A program made the translations under genes and the position numbers. Of a stretch of DNA of 42,643 nucleotides, positions 1 to 7,676 are shown piece after piece (position 1 is the stretch's first letter; the number at the start of each line of letters is the position of its first letter). Location: positions 1-42,643 of the forward strand of contig DYPU01000014.1 of NCBI GenBank assembly GCA_020719725.1, written 5' to 3'. Under the pieces are notes generated by a model. That model saw nothing but the letters and a program-made list of their open reading frames with translations. It was not told where the DNA came from and ran no database searches. The DNA is from Anaerolinea sp. (GTDB lineage Bacteria; Chloroflexota; Anaerolineae; Anaerolineales; Villigracilaceae).

Positions 1-188
1 ATCTTGATTGTGTCTATGTTCAATCTGTTTCATGGACTAACCCATAGATAGAGTCGTATAGGTCAATCTAATCAGAGTGCAATTGCATTTGAGTCTCAAT
101 CCAAAACTGATTCTGCCTCTCGCGCTTCAGCAATTTAAGCGCGGGTTTATGCAGGCGCATTCTGGGCCAAAAACAAAGCCTGTCATCA

Positions 189-197
189 TGGTATAAT
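189..197 (+). promoter_or_regulatory. Extended -10 promoter element of the LysM gene
   Basis: The bases TGGTATAAT form an extended -10 (TGN plus a consensus TATAAT). Only 11 nt separate the hexamer from the ATG at 209, so transcription would start about 5 nt before the start codon. No Shine-Dalgarno sequence lies between them, and I see no convincing -35. Bases 1-188 hold no gene that I can support. Confidence 0.55.
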
Positions 198-208
198 CTC
201 GCTTCGTT

Positions 209-1357
209 ATGCCCGAATCTACCCCCCCAACCACCAAAGTTTGTCCAACCTGTGGCACACGCCTGGCAGAAAATGCCTCACGCTGCCTGGTCTGCGGCAC
301 CGAACTCAGCCCGGTCGTGGAAGTCAAAAAATCTTCTGAAGCGCAGGCGGCTCGTATGCCCGAAATCACCCTAAGCCTGCCAATGGCCCTGGGGCTGTTA
401 ACCATCTTCCTGCTGGCCGGAGCAATCCTGGTCTTTGTCGCCATGCGTCTCACCGGAGCCGCCGGGCCAGCCGCCGCCGGAGAAGCCACCGGAACCATCA
501 CGCCAACCTTCACGCCCAGCCCAACCGCCACTGAAGTTTTCACCTCCACACCGGTTCCCACCTCCACCAGCCTGCCGCCTCGCGAATACACCGTCGGCAC
601 TGGCGACACCTGCCTGGGCCTGGCCGGAACCTTTGATGTCTCGTATCAAAGCATCATTTTGACGAACAACCTTTCAGCCAATTGCATCTTGTCGATTGGG
701 CAAAAAATCTTAATTCCCTACCCAACGCCAACTCCGCCCCCGGCAGCAACCTCCACGCTCGAAGCCGGGCAAGCCACCCTGCAAGCCTGCGAAAAAGTTA
801 TCTACACCGTTCAGGCCAATGATACGCTTTCGTCGATTGCAATTAATTACGCCGTGCCTCAAGAAGCCATTAAAGCCTACAATGGAATGCCAACCGACAA
901 CGTCTTGCTGGGAATGAGCCTGATTATTCCACTCTGTGAGCGCGCCGCCACCCCTGGCCCCTCGCCCACCCCCACCATTCCACCACCCTACCCGGCAGCC
1001 AACCTGCTGTTGCCGCCAGATGGCGCTTCATTCACCCTGGCAAATGACTCGATTACCCTGCAATGGGCCTCCATCGGCACGCTGCGCGAAAACGAAAGCT
1101 ACCAGGTGACCGTGGAAGATGTGACAGATGGCAGCCAGCGCATCGTGGAATATGTCAGCGATACCAAATTTATCGTGCCTTCTTCTTTCCGCCCACGCGA
1201 CAACGCCCCGCATGTCTTCCGCTGGTGGATCACCACCATGCGCCAGAACGGCTCCGACGAACAGGGCCAAATCATCTGGGCTTCAGCCGGAGCGCAATCG
1301 GCCCAACGGGTCTTCTCGTGGCAGGGAGTTGCACCCGAAGGCACACCACAACCATAA
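209..1357 (+). CDS. Zinc-ribbon, membrane-anchored protein with two LysM domains
   Basis: The 382-residue protein begins with a zinc ribbon of two Cys pairs (C12/C15 and C26/C29). One membrane segment follows at about residues 57-80, then a Pro/Thr-rich linker to about 125. Two LysM domains come next, at about 125-172 and 198-243, and a C-terminal beta-rich, Ig-like region at about 260-375. LysM domains bind N-acetylglucosamine in peptidoglycan or related glycans, so the C-terminal part should lie outside the membrane and the zinc ribbon inside. I see no hydrolase domain, so it is more likely a wall-binding or sensing protein than an autolysin. The ATG is supported by the -10 box just upstream. 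A hairpin follows the gene. The zinc ribbon could bind protein or nucleic acid; its partner is unknown. Confidence 0.8.
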   Translation: MPESTPPTTKVCPTCGTRLAENASRCLVCGTELSPVVEVKKSSEAQAARMPEITLSLPMALGLLTIFLLAGAILVFVAMRLTGAAGPAAAGEATGTITPTFTPSPTATEVFTSTPVPTSTSLPPREYTVGTGDTCLGLAGTFDVSYQSIILTNNLSANCILSIGQKILIPYPTPTPPPAATSTLEAGQATLQACEKVIYTVQANDTLSSIAINYAVPQEAIKAYNGMPTDNVLLGMSLIIPLCERAATPGPSPTPTIPPPYPAANLLLPPDGASFTLANDSITLQWASIGTLRENESYQVTVEDVTDGSQRIVEYVSDTKFIVPSSFRPRDNAPHVFRWWITTMRQNGSDEQGQIIWASAGAQSAQRVFSWQGVAPEGTPQP

Positions 1358-1361
1358 TCTC

Positions 1362-1391
1362 AAAACCCCCCGTATCTTTACGGGGAGTTTT
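1362..1391 (+). terminator. Hairpin between the LysM gene and mgsA
   Basis: A 7-bp perfect stem (1368-1374 with 1379-1385, loop TCTT) extends through one mismatch to an AAAAC/GTTTT outer stem. The 3' side ends in TTTT. It begins 4 nt after the LysM stop codon and fits a modest intrinsic terminator. It also lies just upstream of the mgsA ribosome binding site, so attenuation is possible. Confidence 0.5.
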
Positions 1392-1418
1392 ACAAATGGC
1401 CCAAACGCAGGAGCAAGC

Positions 1419-1883
1419 ATGTCAAATTCATCCCGCCATCTCATCCCCATTCGTAAACAAATTGCGCTGGTGGCACACGATAACAAAAAAGCTGACCTGC
1501 TCGATTGGGCGCGTTTTAACCGCGGCACCCTCACTCGCCACTCAATCATCGCCACCGGCACAACCGGCGGGCTGATTGAAAACGAATTGGATGTCCCGGT
1601 AAAAAAATATAAAAGCGGCCCGCTCGGCGGCGACCAACAAATTGGAGCGGCCATCTCAGACCATGAAATTGACCTGCTGATTTTTTTTTGGGATCCGCTG
1701 GAACCCCAGCCGCACGACCCAGATATTAAAGCCCTGCTGCGGCTGGCCGTACTTTACAACATTCCAACCGCCTCCAATCGCGCCACCGCCGATTTCATCA
1801 TTTCGTCACCTTTGATGCAAGAAGAATACGAAAACTCCACTCCAGACCTGGCGCGCTACAAAAACACAAAGCGCACCTATTAG
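1419..1883 (+). CDS. mgsA: Methylglyoxal synthase
   Basis: This 154-residue protein converts dihydroxyacetone phosphate to methylglyoxal and phosphate, a bypass of lower glycolysis used when phosphate is short or sugar phosphate accumulates. The family's landmarks are all present: ALVAHD near the N-terminus, ATGTTG at 45-50, SGPLGGDQQ with the catalytic Asp at 72, and FFWDP followed by His 99. These match Asp71 and His98 of the E. coli enzyme, and the length fits (152 in E. coli). The frame is open far upstream. I chose the ATG at 1419 because AGGAG lies 5 nt before it and the homologous N-terminus starts there. The stop is 18 nt before the next gene, so co-transcription with the hemerythrin gene is likely. 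Confidence 0.95.
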   Translation: MSNSSRHLIPIRKQIALVAHDNKKADLLDWARFNRGTLTRHSIIATGTTGGLIENELDVPVKKYKSGPLGGDQQIGAAISDHEIDLLIFFWDPLEPQPHDPDIKALLRLAVLYNIPTASNRATADFIISSPLMQEEYENSTPDLARYKNTKRTY

Positions 1884-1901
1884 AAAAAAAGGAAACAGAC
1901 C

Positions 1902-2315
1902 ATGCCAAAAAAAATCTTTGATTTCGATGCAGAATTCAAATTAGGCATTGAGGGGGTCGATAACGAACATGTCAAACTGGTAGATATGCTAAACGAAGTC
2001 CACAACCTGATTGGTGAAGGCCGCCGCGAAGAAGCCCGCACTTATTTCCACGAAACCCTAACCGCCTATGTTGACGAACATTTTGCCAATGAAGAAAAAT
2101 TTATGGAAAGTATTGGCTACCCAGCGCTGGATGAACATAAAAAAGTACACGAAAACTTCAAAAAATCCTTTAGCGAATTAAGACCCTTAATTGAATCTTT
2201 AGACGAATCTGCTTTTCGCAAAGCCCTGAGCGACGCCTTCACCTGGATTTTGGCCCACATTGGTAAAACCGACAAAAAATACGCTGCCTTTTACCTGGCA
2301 AATCCGCCCAAATAA
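1902..2315 (+). CDS. Bacteriohemerythrin
   Basis: This is a single-domain, 137-residue O2-binding protein of the hemerythrin family, which uses a non-heme di-iron site in a four-helix bundle. All seven iron ligands can be placed: His23, His60, Glu64, His79, His83, His119 and Asp124 (motifs DNEH, HxxxE, HxxxH and HxxxxD). There is no extra signalling domain, so oxygen storage or scavenging fits better than chemotaxis. For an anaerobe or microaerophile that would protect oxygen-sensitive enzymes. An AAGGAAA ribosome site precedes the ATG. It lies 18 nt after mgsA and is followed by a very strong bidirectional terminator. Confidence 0.94.
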   Translation: MPKKIFDFDAEFKLGIEGVDNEHVKLVDMLNEVHNLIGEGRREEARTYFHETLTAYVDEHFANEEKFMESIGYPALDEHKKVHENFKKSFSELRPLIESLDESAFRKALSDAFTWILAHIGKTDKKYAAFYLANPPK

Positions 2316-2332
2316 AGCCAAACACATCCCAC

Positions 2333-2384
2333 TGTAAAGACAACAAAGCCGGAGACACCTGTCTCCGGCTTTGTTGTCTTTACA
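2333..2384. terminator. Bidirectional terminator with a 25-bp perfect stem
   Basis: The arms at 2333-2357 and 2360-2384 are perfectly complementary over 25 bp with a 2-base loop. AATTTT follows on the + side. The hairpin sits between the convergent hemerythrin (+) and decarboxylase beta subunit (-) genes. It starts 17 nt after the first stop and ends 7 nt before the second, so it can end both transcripts. Confidence 0.85.
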
Positions 2385-2391
2385 ATTTTCC

Positions 2392-3540
2392 CTAGATCAT
2401 TGTGCTAACGATTGCCAGCAGCACCCCACCCGCAATCACCGAACCAAGCTGCCCAGCGGTATTCGCGCCCATGGCGTGCATCAGGATGAAGTTATCAAAA
2501 TCTTCTTCCTGCGCCATCTTGGCCGAAAGTCGCCCGGCCATTGGGAAAGCGCTAATGCCACAAGCCCCAATCAGCGGATTGATTTTACCGCCCGAAAGGA
2601 AAGACATTAGCTTGCCAAACAACAGCCCGGCCACCGTATCCATGATGAAGGCCAGCAGCCCCAGCCCCAACACCAAAAGCGTCCGAAACTGCCATTCGCC
2701 CGTCACCGGGTCAAAAATGAACTTATCAGCGGTCATCGTCGCGCCAATTGCCAGGCCCAAAAACAGCGTCGCAATGTTGATAATCTCATTTTGGGCGGCC
2801 TTGTTCAAACGTTCCACGACACCCGATTCTTTGAGCAGGTTGCCAAGCATCAGCGTCGCCATCAGCGGGGCCGCGCCAGGCGCAATCAGGCTCACAATCA
2901 CCGTCACCACCACCGGAAAAGCCACCACCGTCGTCTGTGAAACCGGGCGCGGCGCATACTCCATCCGAATCAAGCGCTCTTTACGGGTCGTCATCAAACG
3001 CATAATCGGCGGCTGAATAATCGGGATCAGGCTCATATACGAGTACGCCGCCACCGCAATTGGCCCCAACAGTTCTGGAGCCAGCTTGGAAGTTACAAAA
3101 ATTGCTGTCGGGCCGTCAATCGCGCCAATCGTGCCAATCGAAGCCGCCTCGTTCAGCGGAAAGCCCAGCCAGGTTGCCAAAATCAGCGTGCCAAAAATGC
3201 CAAATTGCCCGGCAGCGCCCAACAAAACCATTCGAGGTTGGGCCAGCAAAGGCCGAAAATCGATCATCGCGCCCACGCCAATGAAAATTAGCAGCGGAAA
3301 CAGTTCCGACTTAATTCCGGCGTCGTAAATCACCTTCAAAAAACTATGCTCTTCATATACCGACATCCCCAGGTTCGCCAAAATGCAGCCAAACCCAATC
3401 GGCAGCAGCAGCACCGGTTCATACTCTTTGGCAACGGCCAGGTAGATTAGCACCCCGCCCACCAAAAGCATAAACGCATTACCCCAGCCAAAAGCCATAA
3501 ACCCGGCCAGCAATTGCGGGAGAATTTCGGCCAGATTCAT
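2392..3540 (-). CDS. Na+-translocating decarboxylase, beta (channel) subunit
   Basis: This 382-residue polytopic membrane protein is of the OadB/MmdB/GcdB family. It decarboxylates the carboxybiotin delivered by the carrier subunit and couples this to outward Na+ pumping. Family marks are visible: an NLG stretch at 56-58, AIDGPTAI with Asp142 (equivalent to the Na+-binding Asp203 of OadB), AAYSYMS (165-170), GISAFPMAGR (328-337), and MGANTAGQLGS near the end with Asn360 and Ser367. Around nine to eleven hydrophobic segments can be traced. It is the last gene of the operon, and its ATG overlaps the biotin carrier's stop by 4 bp, so the two are translationally coupled. The sequence does not reveal which acyl-CoA is used; the alpha subunit suggests methylmalonyl-CoA. 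Confidence 0.93.
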   Translation of the reverse strand: MNLAEILPQLLAGFMAFGWGNAFMLLVGGVLIYLAVAKEYEPVLLLPIGFGCILANLGMSVYEEHSFLKVIYDAGIKSELFPLLIFIGVGAMIDFRPLLAQPRMVLLGAAGQFGIFGTLILATWLGFPLNEAASIGTIGAIDGPTAIFVTSKLAPELLGPIAVAAYSYMSLIPIIQPPIMRLMTTRKERLIRMEYAPRPVSQTTVVAFPVVVTVIVSLIAPGAAPLMATLMLGNLLKESGVVERLNKAAQNEIINIATLFLGLAIGATMTADKFIFDPVTGEWQFRTLLVLGLGLLAFIMDTVAGLLFGKLMSFLSGGKINPLIGACGISAFPMAGRLSAKMAQEEDFDNFILMHAMGANTAGQLGSVIAGGVLLAIVSTMI

Positions 3541-3974
3541 GATTCAAACTCCACCAAGGTCTGATAATGCGTCACCGACTGGCCCACCGTCACCGCTACA
3601 GTGGAAATTTTTCCGCTGCGGGTGGCGCGAATGGCGTTTTTCATCTTCATGGCATCGATCACACACACCTGCTGACCGCTTTGGACAGAATCACCGGCCT
3701 TGACGTTAACTTCCGTCACCGTACCGGGCAGCGGCGCGACCAGGCGATTGCCGCTCGCCGAGCCAGAGGCCGCCCGCCGCCCCTCAGCCGGTTTCGCCGT
3801 TTTGAGATCGGCCTCCGCCGAGGGGGTATCTGCGCCAGCGGCGGCGCGCCCATTTTCTGGGGTCACTTCAAAGGTCTCGTCTCCAATCCGGGCCAGAATT
3901 GGTCGGCTGTTTAAATTTTCAATTTCAACATCGTAGGTTGTATCCGCAATTTTGACTGTATATTTCATCTTCAT
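3537..3974 (-). CDS. Biotin carboxyl carrier subunit of the decarboxylase
   Basis: This 145-residue carrier shuttles CO2 on biotin between the carboxyltransferase and the membrane beta subunit. The N-terminal part (1-40) is a small beta domain. An Ala/Pro/Lys-rich flexible linker spans about 42-75. The C-terminal biotinyl domain (76-145) contains DAMKM, with Lys110 as the expected biotinylation site. This arrangement is typical of the gamma subunit of sodium-pump decarboxylases. GGAGG lies just upstream. It is very close to the first ATG and about 9 nt from a second ATG two codons in (3968), so the shorter start is possible. The stop overlaps the start of the beta subunit gene. Confidence 0.9.
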   Translation of the reverse strand: MKMKYTVKIADTTYDVEIENLNSRPILARIGDETFEVTPENGRAAAGADTPSAEADLKTAKPAEGRRAASGSASGNRLVAPLPGTVTEVNVKAGDSVQSGQQVCVIDAMKMKNAIRATRSGKISTVAVTVGQSVTHYQTLVEFES

Positions 3975-3980
3975 TTTCCT

Positions 3981-4019
3981 CCGCCCTCTCCCGCTGGAAG
4001 AGGGCCGGGTGAGGGCGGG
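3981..4019. repeat. GCCCTC/GAGGGC palindromic repeat between operon genes
   Basis: The only gap between the small membrane subunit and the biotin carrier gene holds an inverted repeat: GCCCTCT at 3983-3989 pairs with AGAGGGC at 3999-4005, and a further GAGGGCGG follows at 4011-4018. It lies inside an operon, so it may stabilise or process the mRNA instead of ending it. It overlaps the carrier's ribosome-site region at its edge. Confidence 0.45.
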
Positions 4020-4355
4020 CTAACGTCCGCTGCCCTTCTGGTACATCTGACGGGTTCTCATACCCAATTGCCAGGCGCTGACAAAAGCCGTTTCGGGCAT
4101 TGGGAAATAGGCCACCTGCTGCTGTTCCTGTTCGGCCAGCGCCAGCGCCACAGCAAGGGCTGCCGCTTTGGCCTTTTGTGCGGCGGCCTGAGTAGGAATG
4201 CTATCCCGCGGCGCTGTCTCTGCCGCTTCTTTTTCTGCCCCAACCGGGATGGCTGTAATCAGCGCCATCATGCCCCAAAACAGCACAATCGCGGCAAATG
4301 TCAGGCCCATGCCCAGCAAGGTGATCCAGAGTGCTTGAGAAAAAAGTTCGCTCAT
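4020..4355 (-). CDS. OadG-like small membrane subunit of the decarboxylase
   Basis: This 111-residue protein has one membrane segment at about 10-34 (a LLGMGLTFAAIVLFWG core) and a short charged, Ala/Gln-rich cytoplasmic tail. That is the usual form of the OadG/MmdD subunit, which holds the carboxyltransferase and carrier to the membrane beta subunit. A TTG two codons upstream is also in frame. I chose the ATG at 4355 because AAGGA stands 6 nt before it. Sequence conservation in this family is weak, so the call rests on the membrane segment, the size and the position between the alpha subunit and carrier genes. Confidence 0.75.
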   Translation of the reverse strand: MSELFSQALWITLLGMGLTFAAIVLFWGMMALITAIPVGAEKEAAETAPRDSIPTQAAAQKAKAAALAVALALAEQEQQQVAYFPMPETAFVSAWQLGMRTRQMYQKGSGR

Positions 4356-4386
4356 ATCCAATCCTTATGGAGCACGCCATACTGTC

Positions 4387-5940
4387 TTAAACTGGAATGT
4401 TGCCATGCTTGCGCGGCGGGGCGGGAGCATATTTATCGCGCAGGGCCGAAAGGGCCGCAATCAGCTTGGAACGGGTTTCACGCGGCTCCAGAATATCATC
4501 AATATATCCGGCCCCGGCAGCGTAGTAGGGGTTGCCAAACTTTTCACGGTAAACAGCAGCCATTTCTTTGCGCTTGGCAGCCGGGTCGGCAGCGCTATCA
4601 ATTTGCTTTTTGTAAAGGATATTGGCCGCGCCCTCCGCGCCCATCACCGCGATTTCGGCGCTCGGCCAGGCGTAGGTGACATCGGTGCCAAGATATTTGC
4701 TAGACATGACAACATACGCGCCACCATAAGCCTTGCGGGTGATGACGGTGGCCTTTGGGACGGTAGCTTCAGAGTAGGCATAGAGCAATTTCGCGCCATG
4801 CCGAATAATTCCGCCGTGTTCCTGTGAAACTCCGGGTAAAAAGCCAGGAGAATCGACAAATGTCACCAATGGGATGTTGAAACAATCACACATGCGCACA
4901 AAACGGGTCATCTTGTCGGCAGCGTCAATGTCAATCACCCCCGCCATGACCGAGGGTTCCTGTCCCACAATGCCCACACTCTGCCCGCCCAGGCGCGCCA
5001 GCCCAACAATGGCATTACGCGCCCAATCAGCCTGCAGCTCAACAAATGATTCTTTATCGACAATGGTCTGAATAACTTGGTGCATAGAGTAGGACAGGGA
5101 CGGATCAAGCGGAACCAGGCTATTCAAGCTGTCATCCATGCGCTGAGGGCTATCACCGCTCTGCACAAAAGGCGGATTTTCGACATTGTTGGATGGGAAA
5201 TAGGAGACCACTCGCCGCGCCAGAGCAATGGCTTCGACTTCGGTGCGGGTTGCCAGGTGGGCTGTGCCACTGACAGCCATGTGAATATCACTGCCGCCCA
5301 AAGATTCTGCATCTACCACTTCCCCCGTCACAGCTTTAATCACTTCCGGGCCGGTTAGAAACATAAAGGATTGTTTCTCAACCATGATGATGACATCTTG
5401 CAGGGCAGGCGAGTAGGCCGCGCCACCCGCACATGGCCCAAGCATAACGCTGATTTGGGGAATGACACCCGAATACTGGGCATTGCGCCGAAAGATTTCG
5501 GCATATCCACCCAGGCTTTTGATGCCTTCCTGAATGCGCGCGCCGCCCGAATCAATTAGCCCAATGATGGGGGCACCGTTGCGCAGCGCCAAATCCATCA
5601 CCCGGCAAATTTTGTGGCTTTGCATTTCCGAGAGGGTACCGCCATAAATGGTAAAGTCCTGGGCATACACATAAACAGGACGTCCATCAATTTGGCCGTA
5701 GCCGGTCACAACACCATCACCCAGAAATTTCTCAGGAGCCATTCCCAGTTCATCACTATCGCTGGTGATGAACGGTTCCAACTCGTTGAATGTTCCGGGA
5801 TCAAGCAGCGAATCGATGCGCTCGCGGGCAGTTCCTTTGCCTTTGGCGTGCTGCTTTTCGATACGGTCTTGTCCGCCACCAGTGCGAGCTTTTGAGCGCA
5901 TAGAGCGGAGTTCCAAAATTCGAGGGTCTTCTTCGGGCAT
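4387..5940 (-). CDS. mmdA: Carboxyltransferase (methylmalonyl-CoA decarboxylase alpha type)
   Basis: This 517-residue enzyme moves the carboxyl group from an acyl-CoA to biotin on the carrier subunit. It belongs to the crotonase-fold family of PCCB, transcarboxylase 12S and MmdA. Oxyanion-hole regions are clear: GLIDSGGARIQEG (127-139 from this start), GPCAGGAAYSPAL, and YGGAYVVMSSK in the C-terminal half. The family's hallmark end, PPRKHGNIPV, is intact. The length fits MmdA (about 510-525). With the beta, carrier and small membrane subunits following, the complex is a sodium-pumping decarboxylase; methylmalonyl-CoA is the likeliest substrate by similarity, but propionyl- or glutaconyl-type use cannot be excluded. 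An ATG four codons upstream (5952) lacks a ribosome site; AGGAA precedes the ATG used here. Confidence 0.88.
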   Translation of the reverse strand: MPEEDPRILELRSMRSKARTGGGQDRIEKQHAKGKGTARERIDSLLDPGTFNELEPFITSDSDELGMAPEKFLGDGVVTGYGQIDGRPVYVYAQDFTIYGGTLSEMQSHKICRVMDLALRNGAPIIGLIDSGGARIQEGIKSLGGYAEIFRRNAQYSGVIPQISVMLGPCAGGAAYSPALQDVIIMVEKQSFMFLTGPEVIKAVTGEVVDAESLGGSDIHMAVSGTAHLATRTEVEAIALARRVVSYFPSNNVENPPFVQSGDSPQRMDDSLNSLVPLDPSLSYSMHQVIQTIVDKESFVELQADWARNAIVGLARLGGQSVGIVGQEPSVMAGVIDIDAADKMTRFVRMCDCFNIPLVTFVDSPGFLPGVSQEHGGIIRHGAKLLYAYSEATVPKATVITRKAYGGAYVVMSSKYLGTDVTYAWPSAEIAVMGAEGAANILYKKQIDSAADPAAKRKEMAAVYREKFGNPYYAAGAGYIDDILEPRETRSKLIAALSALRDKYAPAPPRKHGNIPV

Positions 5941-5979
5941 GGGGTTCCTCATATAAAGAATGTGAAAGAATACACAAAC

Positions 5980-6009
5980 AGTATAGCCCGGCTCACGCCA
6001 CCCTGCCAG
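5980..6009 (-). promoter_or_regulatory. Candidate promoter of the decarboxylase operon
   Basis: On the minus strand, CTGGCA (6009-6004; four of six consensus -35 bases) is followed after 18 nt by TATACT (5985-5980). Transcription would start near 5973 and give a leader of about 33 nt before the ATG at 5940, enough to include the AGGAA ribosome site. Confidence 0.45.
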
Positions 6010-6083
6010 TGATGCCCGTCAGATGAAAGTCATATTATTTCCTAAAGAATCTGTGATATGTATCAGATTAATAGGATGAATGG

Positions 6084-6178
6084 TATCTTCTTAATAATTT
6101 GGGGCAAATATCCAAACCCTAAAGGTTTTCTGCCAGCCAGGGAAACCTTAGGGTCTTCGCCCTTTTTTGGAGAAGATA
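6084..6178. repeat. Palindromic element, copy 1
   Basis: Outer arms TATCTTCT (6084-6091) and AGAAGATA (6171-6178) enclose a GGGGCAA/TTCGCCC stem (6101-6107 and 6156-6162) and an inner ACCCTAAAGGTTT/AAACCTTAGGGT stem (6116-6128 and 6143-6154). A T-run follows GCCC on the + strand. The same outer arms, GGGGCAAA stem and ACCCTAAAGGTTT core recur at 8338-8411. It lies between the end of the MFS gene and the decarboxylase promoter, and may end MFS transcription. Confidence 0.65.
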
Positions 6179-6195
6179 GGGGATAAATGGTATTT

Positions 6196-7455
6196 TTAAA
6201 CGGCCTGCGCCAGTTTTTTGGGGTCTTTAATGAGGAACAAGAGCATGGCGGCAGTTAGCAGCCCGCCAAAAACTGAAATCATAAAGGTGGTTTGATAGCC
6301 CGCCAGGTCGGCGATCCAGCCGCCCAGCAGCGGAGCCAGGATGGTGGCCGGGGCCACCAGGGTATTTGCCATCCCAATATAAATCGGGCGTTCGGCTTCG
6401 GTGCCAAATTCAACGGTCATCGCCATGCCAATCGTCCAGTAGGCAACATTCGCCAGGCCAGCCAAAATAAAAACCAGGTAGAACCACTCCAGCCGGGGCG
6501 CGGCCCAGGCCAGGAGTGAGCTAAGCGAGAGCATGAACATGCCAAAAATGAGCATGTTGCGATGCCCCCAACGGTCACTGAGCCAGCCCATGCCAACATT
6601 GGCAGCGGTTTGAGCAATCGTCAGCGTGGCGGTCAAAAATCCGGCGGTAACTTCATCCATTTGAAAGCGGCGCAAGGCGTAGATAATGAAAAAGGAAAAT
6701 CCCATACTGGCAAATTGGTAGAAAACACGCATCGCCAAGAACCAGCTAAAGTTACGGTCACGTTTAAGGATGGTTCCCATGCCTTTAAACGGGGATTTGC
6801 TTTCAGCGGGGATTTGCTTCAATTCGTCGGCTGGTTCGCGGGTAAAGCCAAGCACCATCATCGAGAGTGCGTAGGCCAGCGAAGCCACCAGAAAACAGAG
6901 TACAAAATCGAGCGGGGAATCGAGCCAGCCCAACAAATATCCGGCGGCCACCGCCGAGATGCTAATCAGAATATTGGCAAAAGCGGCCTGTGTGCCAAAA
7001 AACGTGCCGCGCATATCTGGCGGAATAATTTTGGCGATCATGCTCTGCCAGGGGTTGGCGGTTACGCCAGAGCCTAGACCCTGCCAGATGAGCAGGAGAA
7101 AGGTGAAGGGGAGAATGAGGCCCACTCCCAAAACGGGCAAAAGCCAAGCGGCCAGGGCCAGCCCCAAAAACGGGACTCGCTCCTGAATGGTCATCCACAT
7201 CACCATCGGTTTGTAGCGCCGCAGCCGTGAGACGGTGTTGGCGGTGAGCAGCTGCGGCAGTTGCCAGCCGACGGCGTGAATGGCGGGGATGAGGCCAATC
7301 AGGATGGCAGAGTCGGTCATGCTGCTGACAAAGAGCGGGATGATGGTTCCAAAAGAACTAAAGCCCCAGCCAATGCCAAAAAGTGAGGCATCGGCCATGC
7401 TGATCATGATATTAAAACGCAGGTTCTTACGAATTGTGGCTTCGAGTGCAGACAT
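6196..7455 (-). CDS. MFS transporter
   Basis: This 419-residue protein has twelve predicted membrane helices in two sets of six, with a charged central loop at about 195-225. It is a major facilitator superfamily permease. The PMVMWMTIQER stretch after the second helix and the SDRWGHRN loop in the second half resemble the A-like loops of this family. The substrate cannot be read from the sequence; exporter and sugar or nucleoside importer roles are both possible. The gene stands alone, with a divergent nrdR promoter behind it and a palindromic element after it. Its ATG lies 7 nt after an extended -10, with no ribosome site, so a leaderless mRNA is likely. Confidence 0.85.
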   Translation of the reverse strand: MSALEATIRKNLRFNIMISMADASLFGIGWGFSSFGTIIPLFVSSMTDSAILIGLIPAIHAVGWQLPQLLTANTVSRLRRYKPMVMWMTIQERVPFLGLALAAWLLPVLGVGLILPFTFLLLIWQGLGSGVTANPWQSMIAKIIPPDMRGTFFGTQAAFANILISISAVAAGYLLGWLDSPLDFVLCFLVASLAYALSMMVLGFTREPADELKQIPAESKSPFKGMGTILKRDRNFSWFLAMRVFYQFASMGFSFFIIYALRRFQMDEVTAGFLTATLTIAQTAANVGMGWLSDRWGHRNMLIFGMFMLSLSSLLAWAAPRLEWFYLVFILAGLANVAYWTIGMAMTVEFGTEAERPIYIGMANTLVAPATILAPLLGGWIADLAGYQTTFMISVFGGLLTAAMLLFLIKDPKKLAQAV

Positions 7456-7462
7456 AGGCGCG

Positions 7463-7471
7463 ATTCTACCA
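7463..7471 (-). promoter_or_regulatory. Extended -10 of the MFS gene, immediately before the ATG
   Basis: Read on the minus strand, TGGTAGAAT gives an extended -10 (TGN plus TAGAAT). Seven bases separate it from the ATG at 7455, so the transcript would begin at or next to the start codon. No good -35 is visible. Confidence 0.5.
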
Positions 7472-7609
7472 CCGGCTAGTCTTTAGAGAAAGCGCTTACA
7501 TTGAGTTGGATTCCACTAAGGCAGCAGGCTTTTTGGCTGATTTAGATGAAACGCGCTTGCTAAAGCTATTGCAAAAAAAATTTTAAGGTAATTGAAATCT
7601 TTTTACCTC

Positions 7610-7638
7610 TTGAAGTGACCTTGCATTTATGTTAGAAT
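7610..7638 (+). promoter_or_regulatory. Promoter of nrdR
   Basis: TTGAAG at 7610-7615 and TAGAAT at 7633-7638 are separated by exactly 17 nt. Transcription from near 7645 would give a leader of about 83 nt that contains the palindrome at 7677-7700. Confidence 0.6.
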
Positions 7639-7676
7639 GACAATCAATACCCCAACAGGTAGGGGGATTTTCGAAG

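Noticed and set aside
435-662. Proline-rich 75-codon frame in the LysM gene
   Set aside because: It is a shadow of the Pro/Thr linker in another frame; the linker and LysM domains are clearly encoded by the 209 frame.
1128-1418. 97-codon extension of methylglyoxal synthase
   Set aside because: It overlaps the LysM gene in another frame. The ATG at 1419 has AGGAG and matches the family N-terminus.
5941-6083. Riboswitch ahead of the decarboxylase operon
   Set aside because: A CACTGGCAGGG stretch on the minus strand recalls part of a B12 box, but the rest of the motif is missing and it lies at or upstream of the predicted start.
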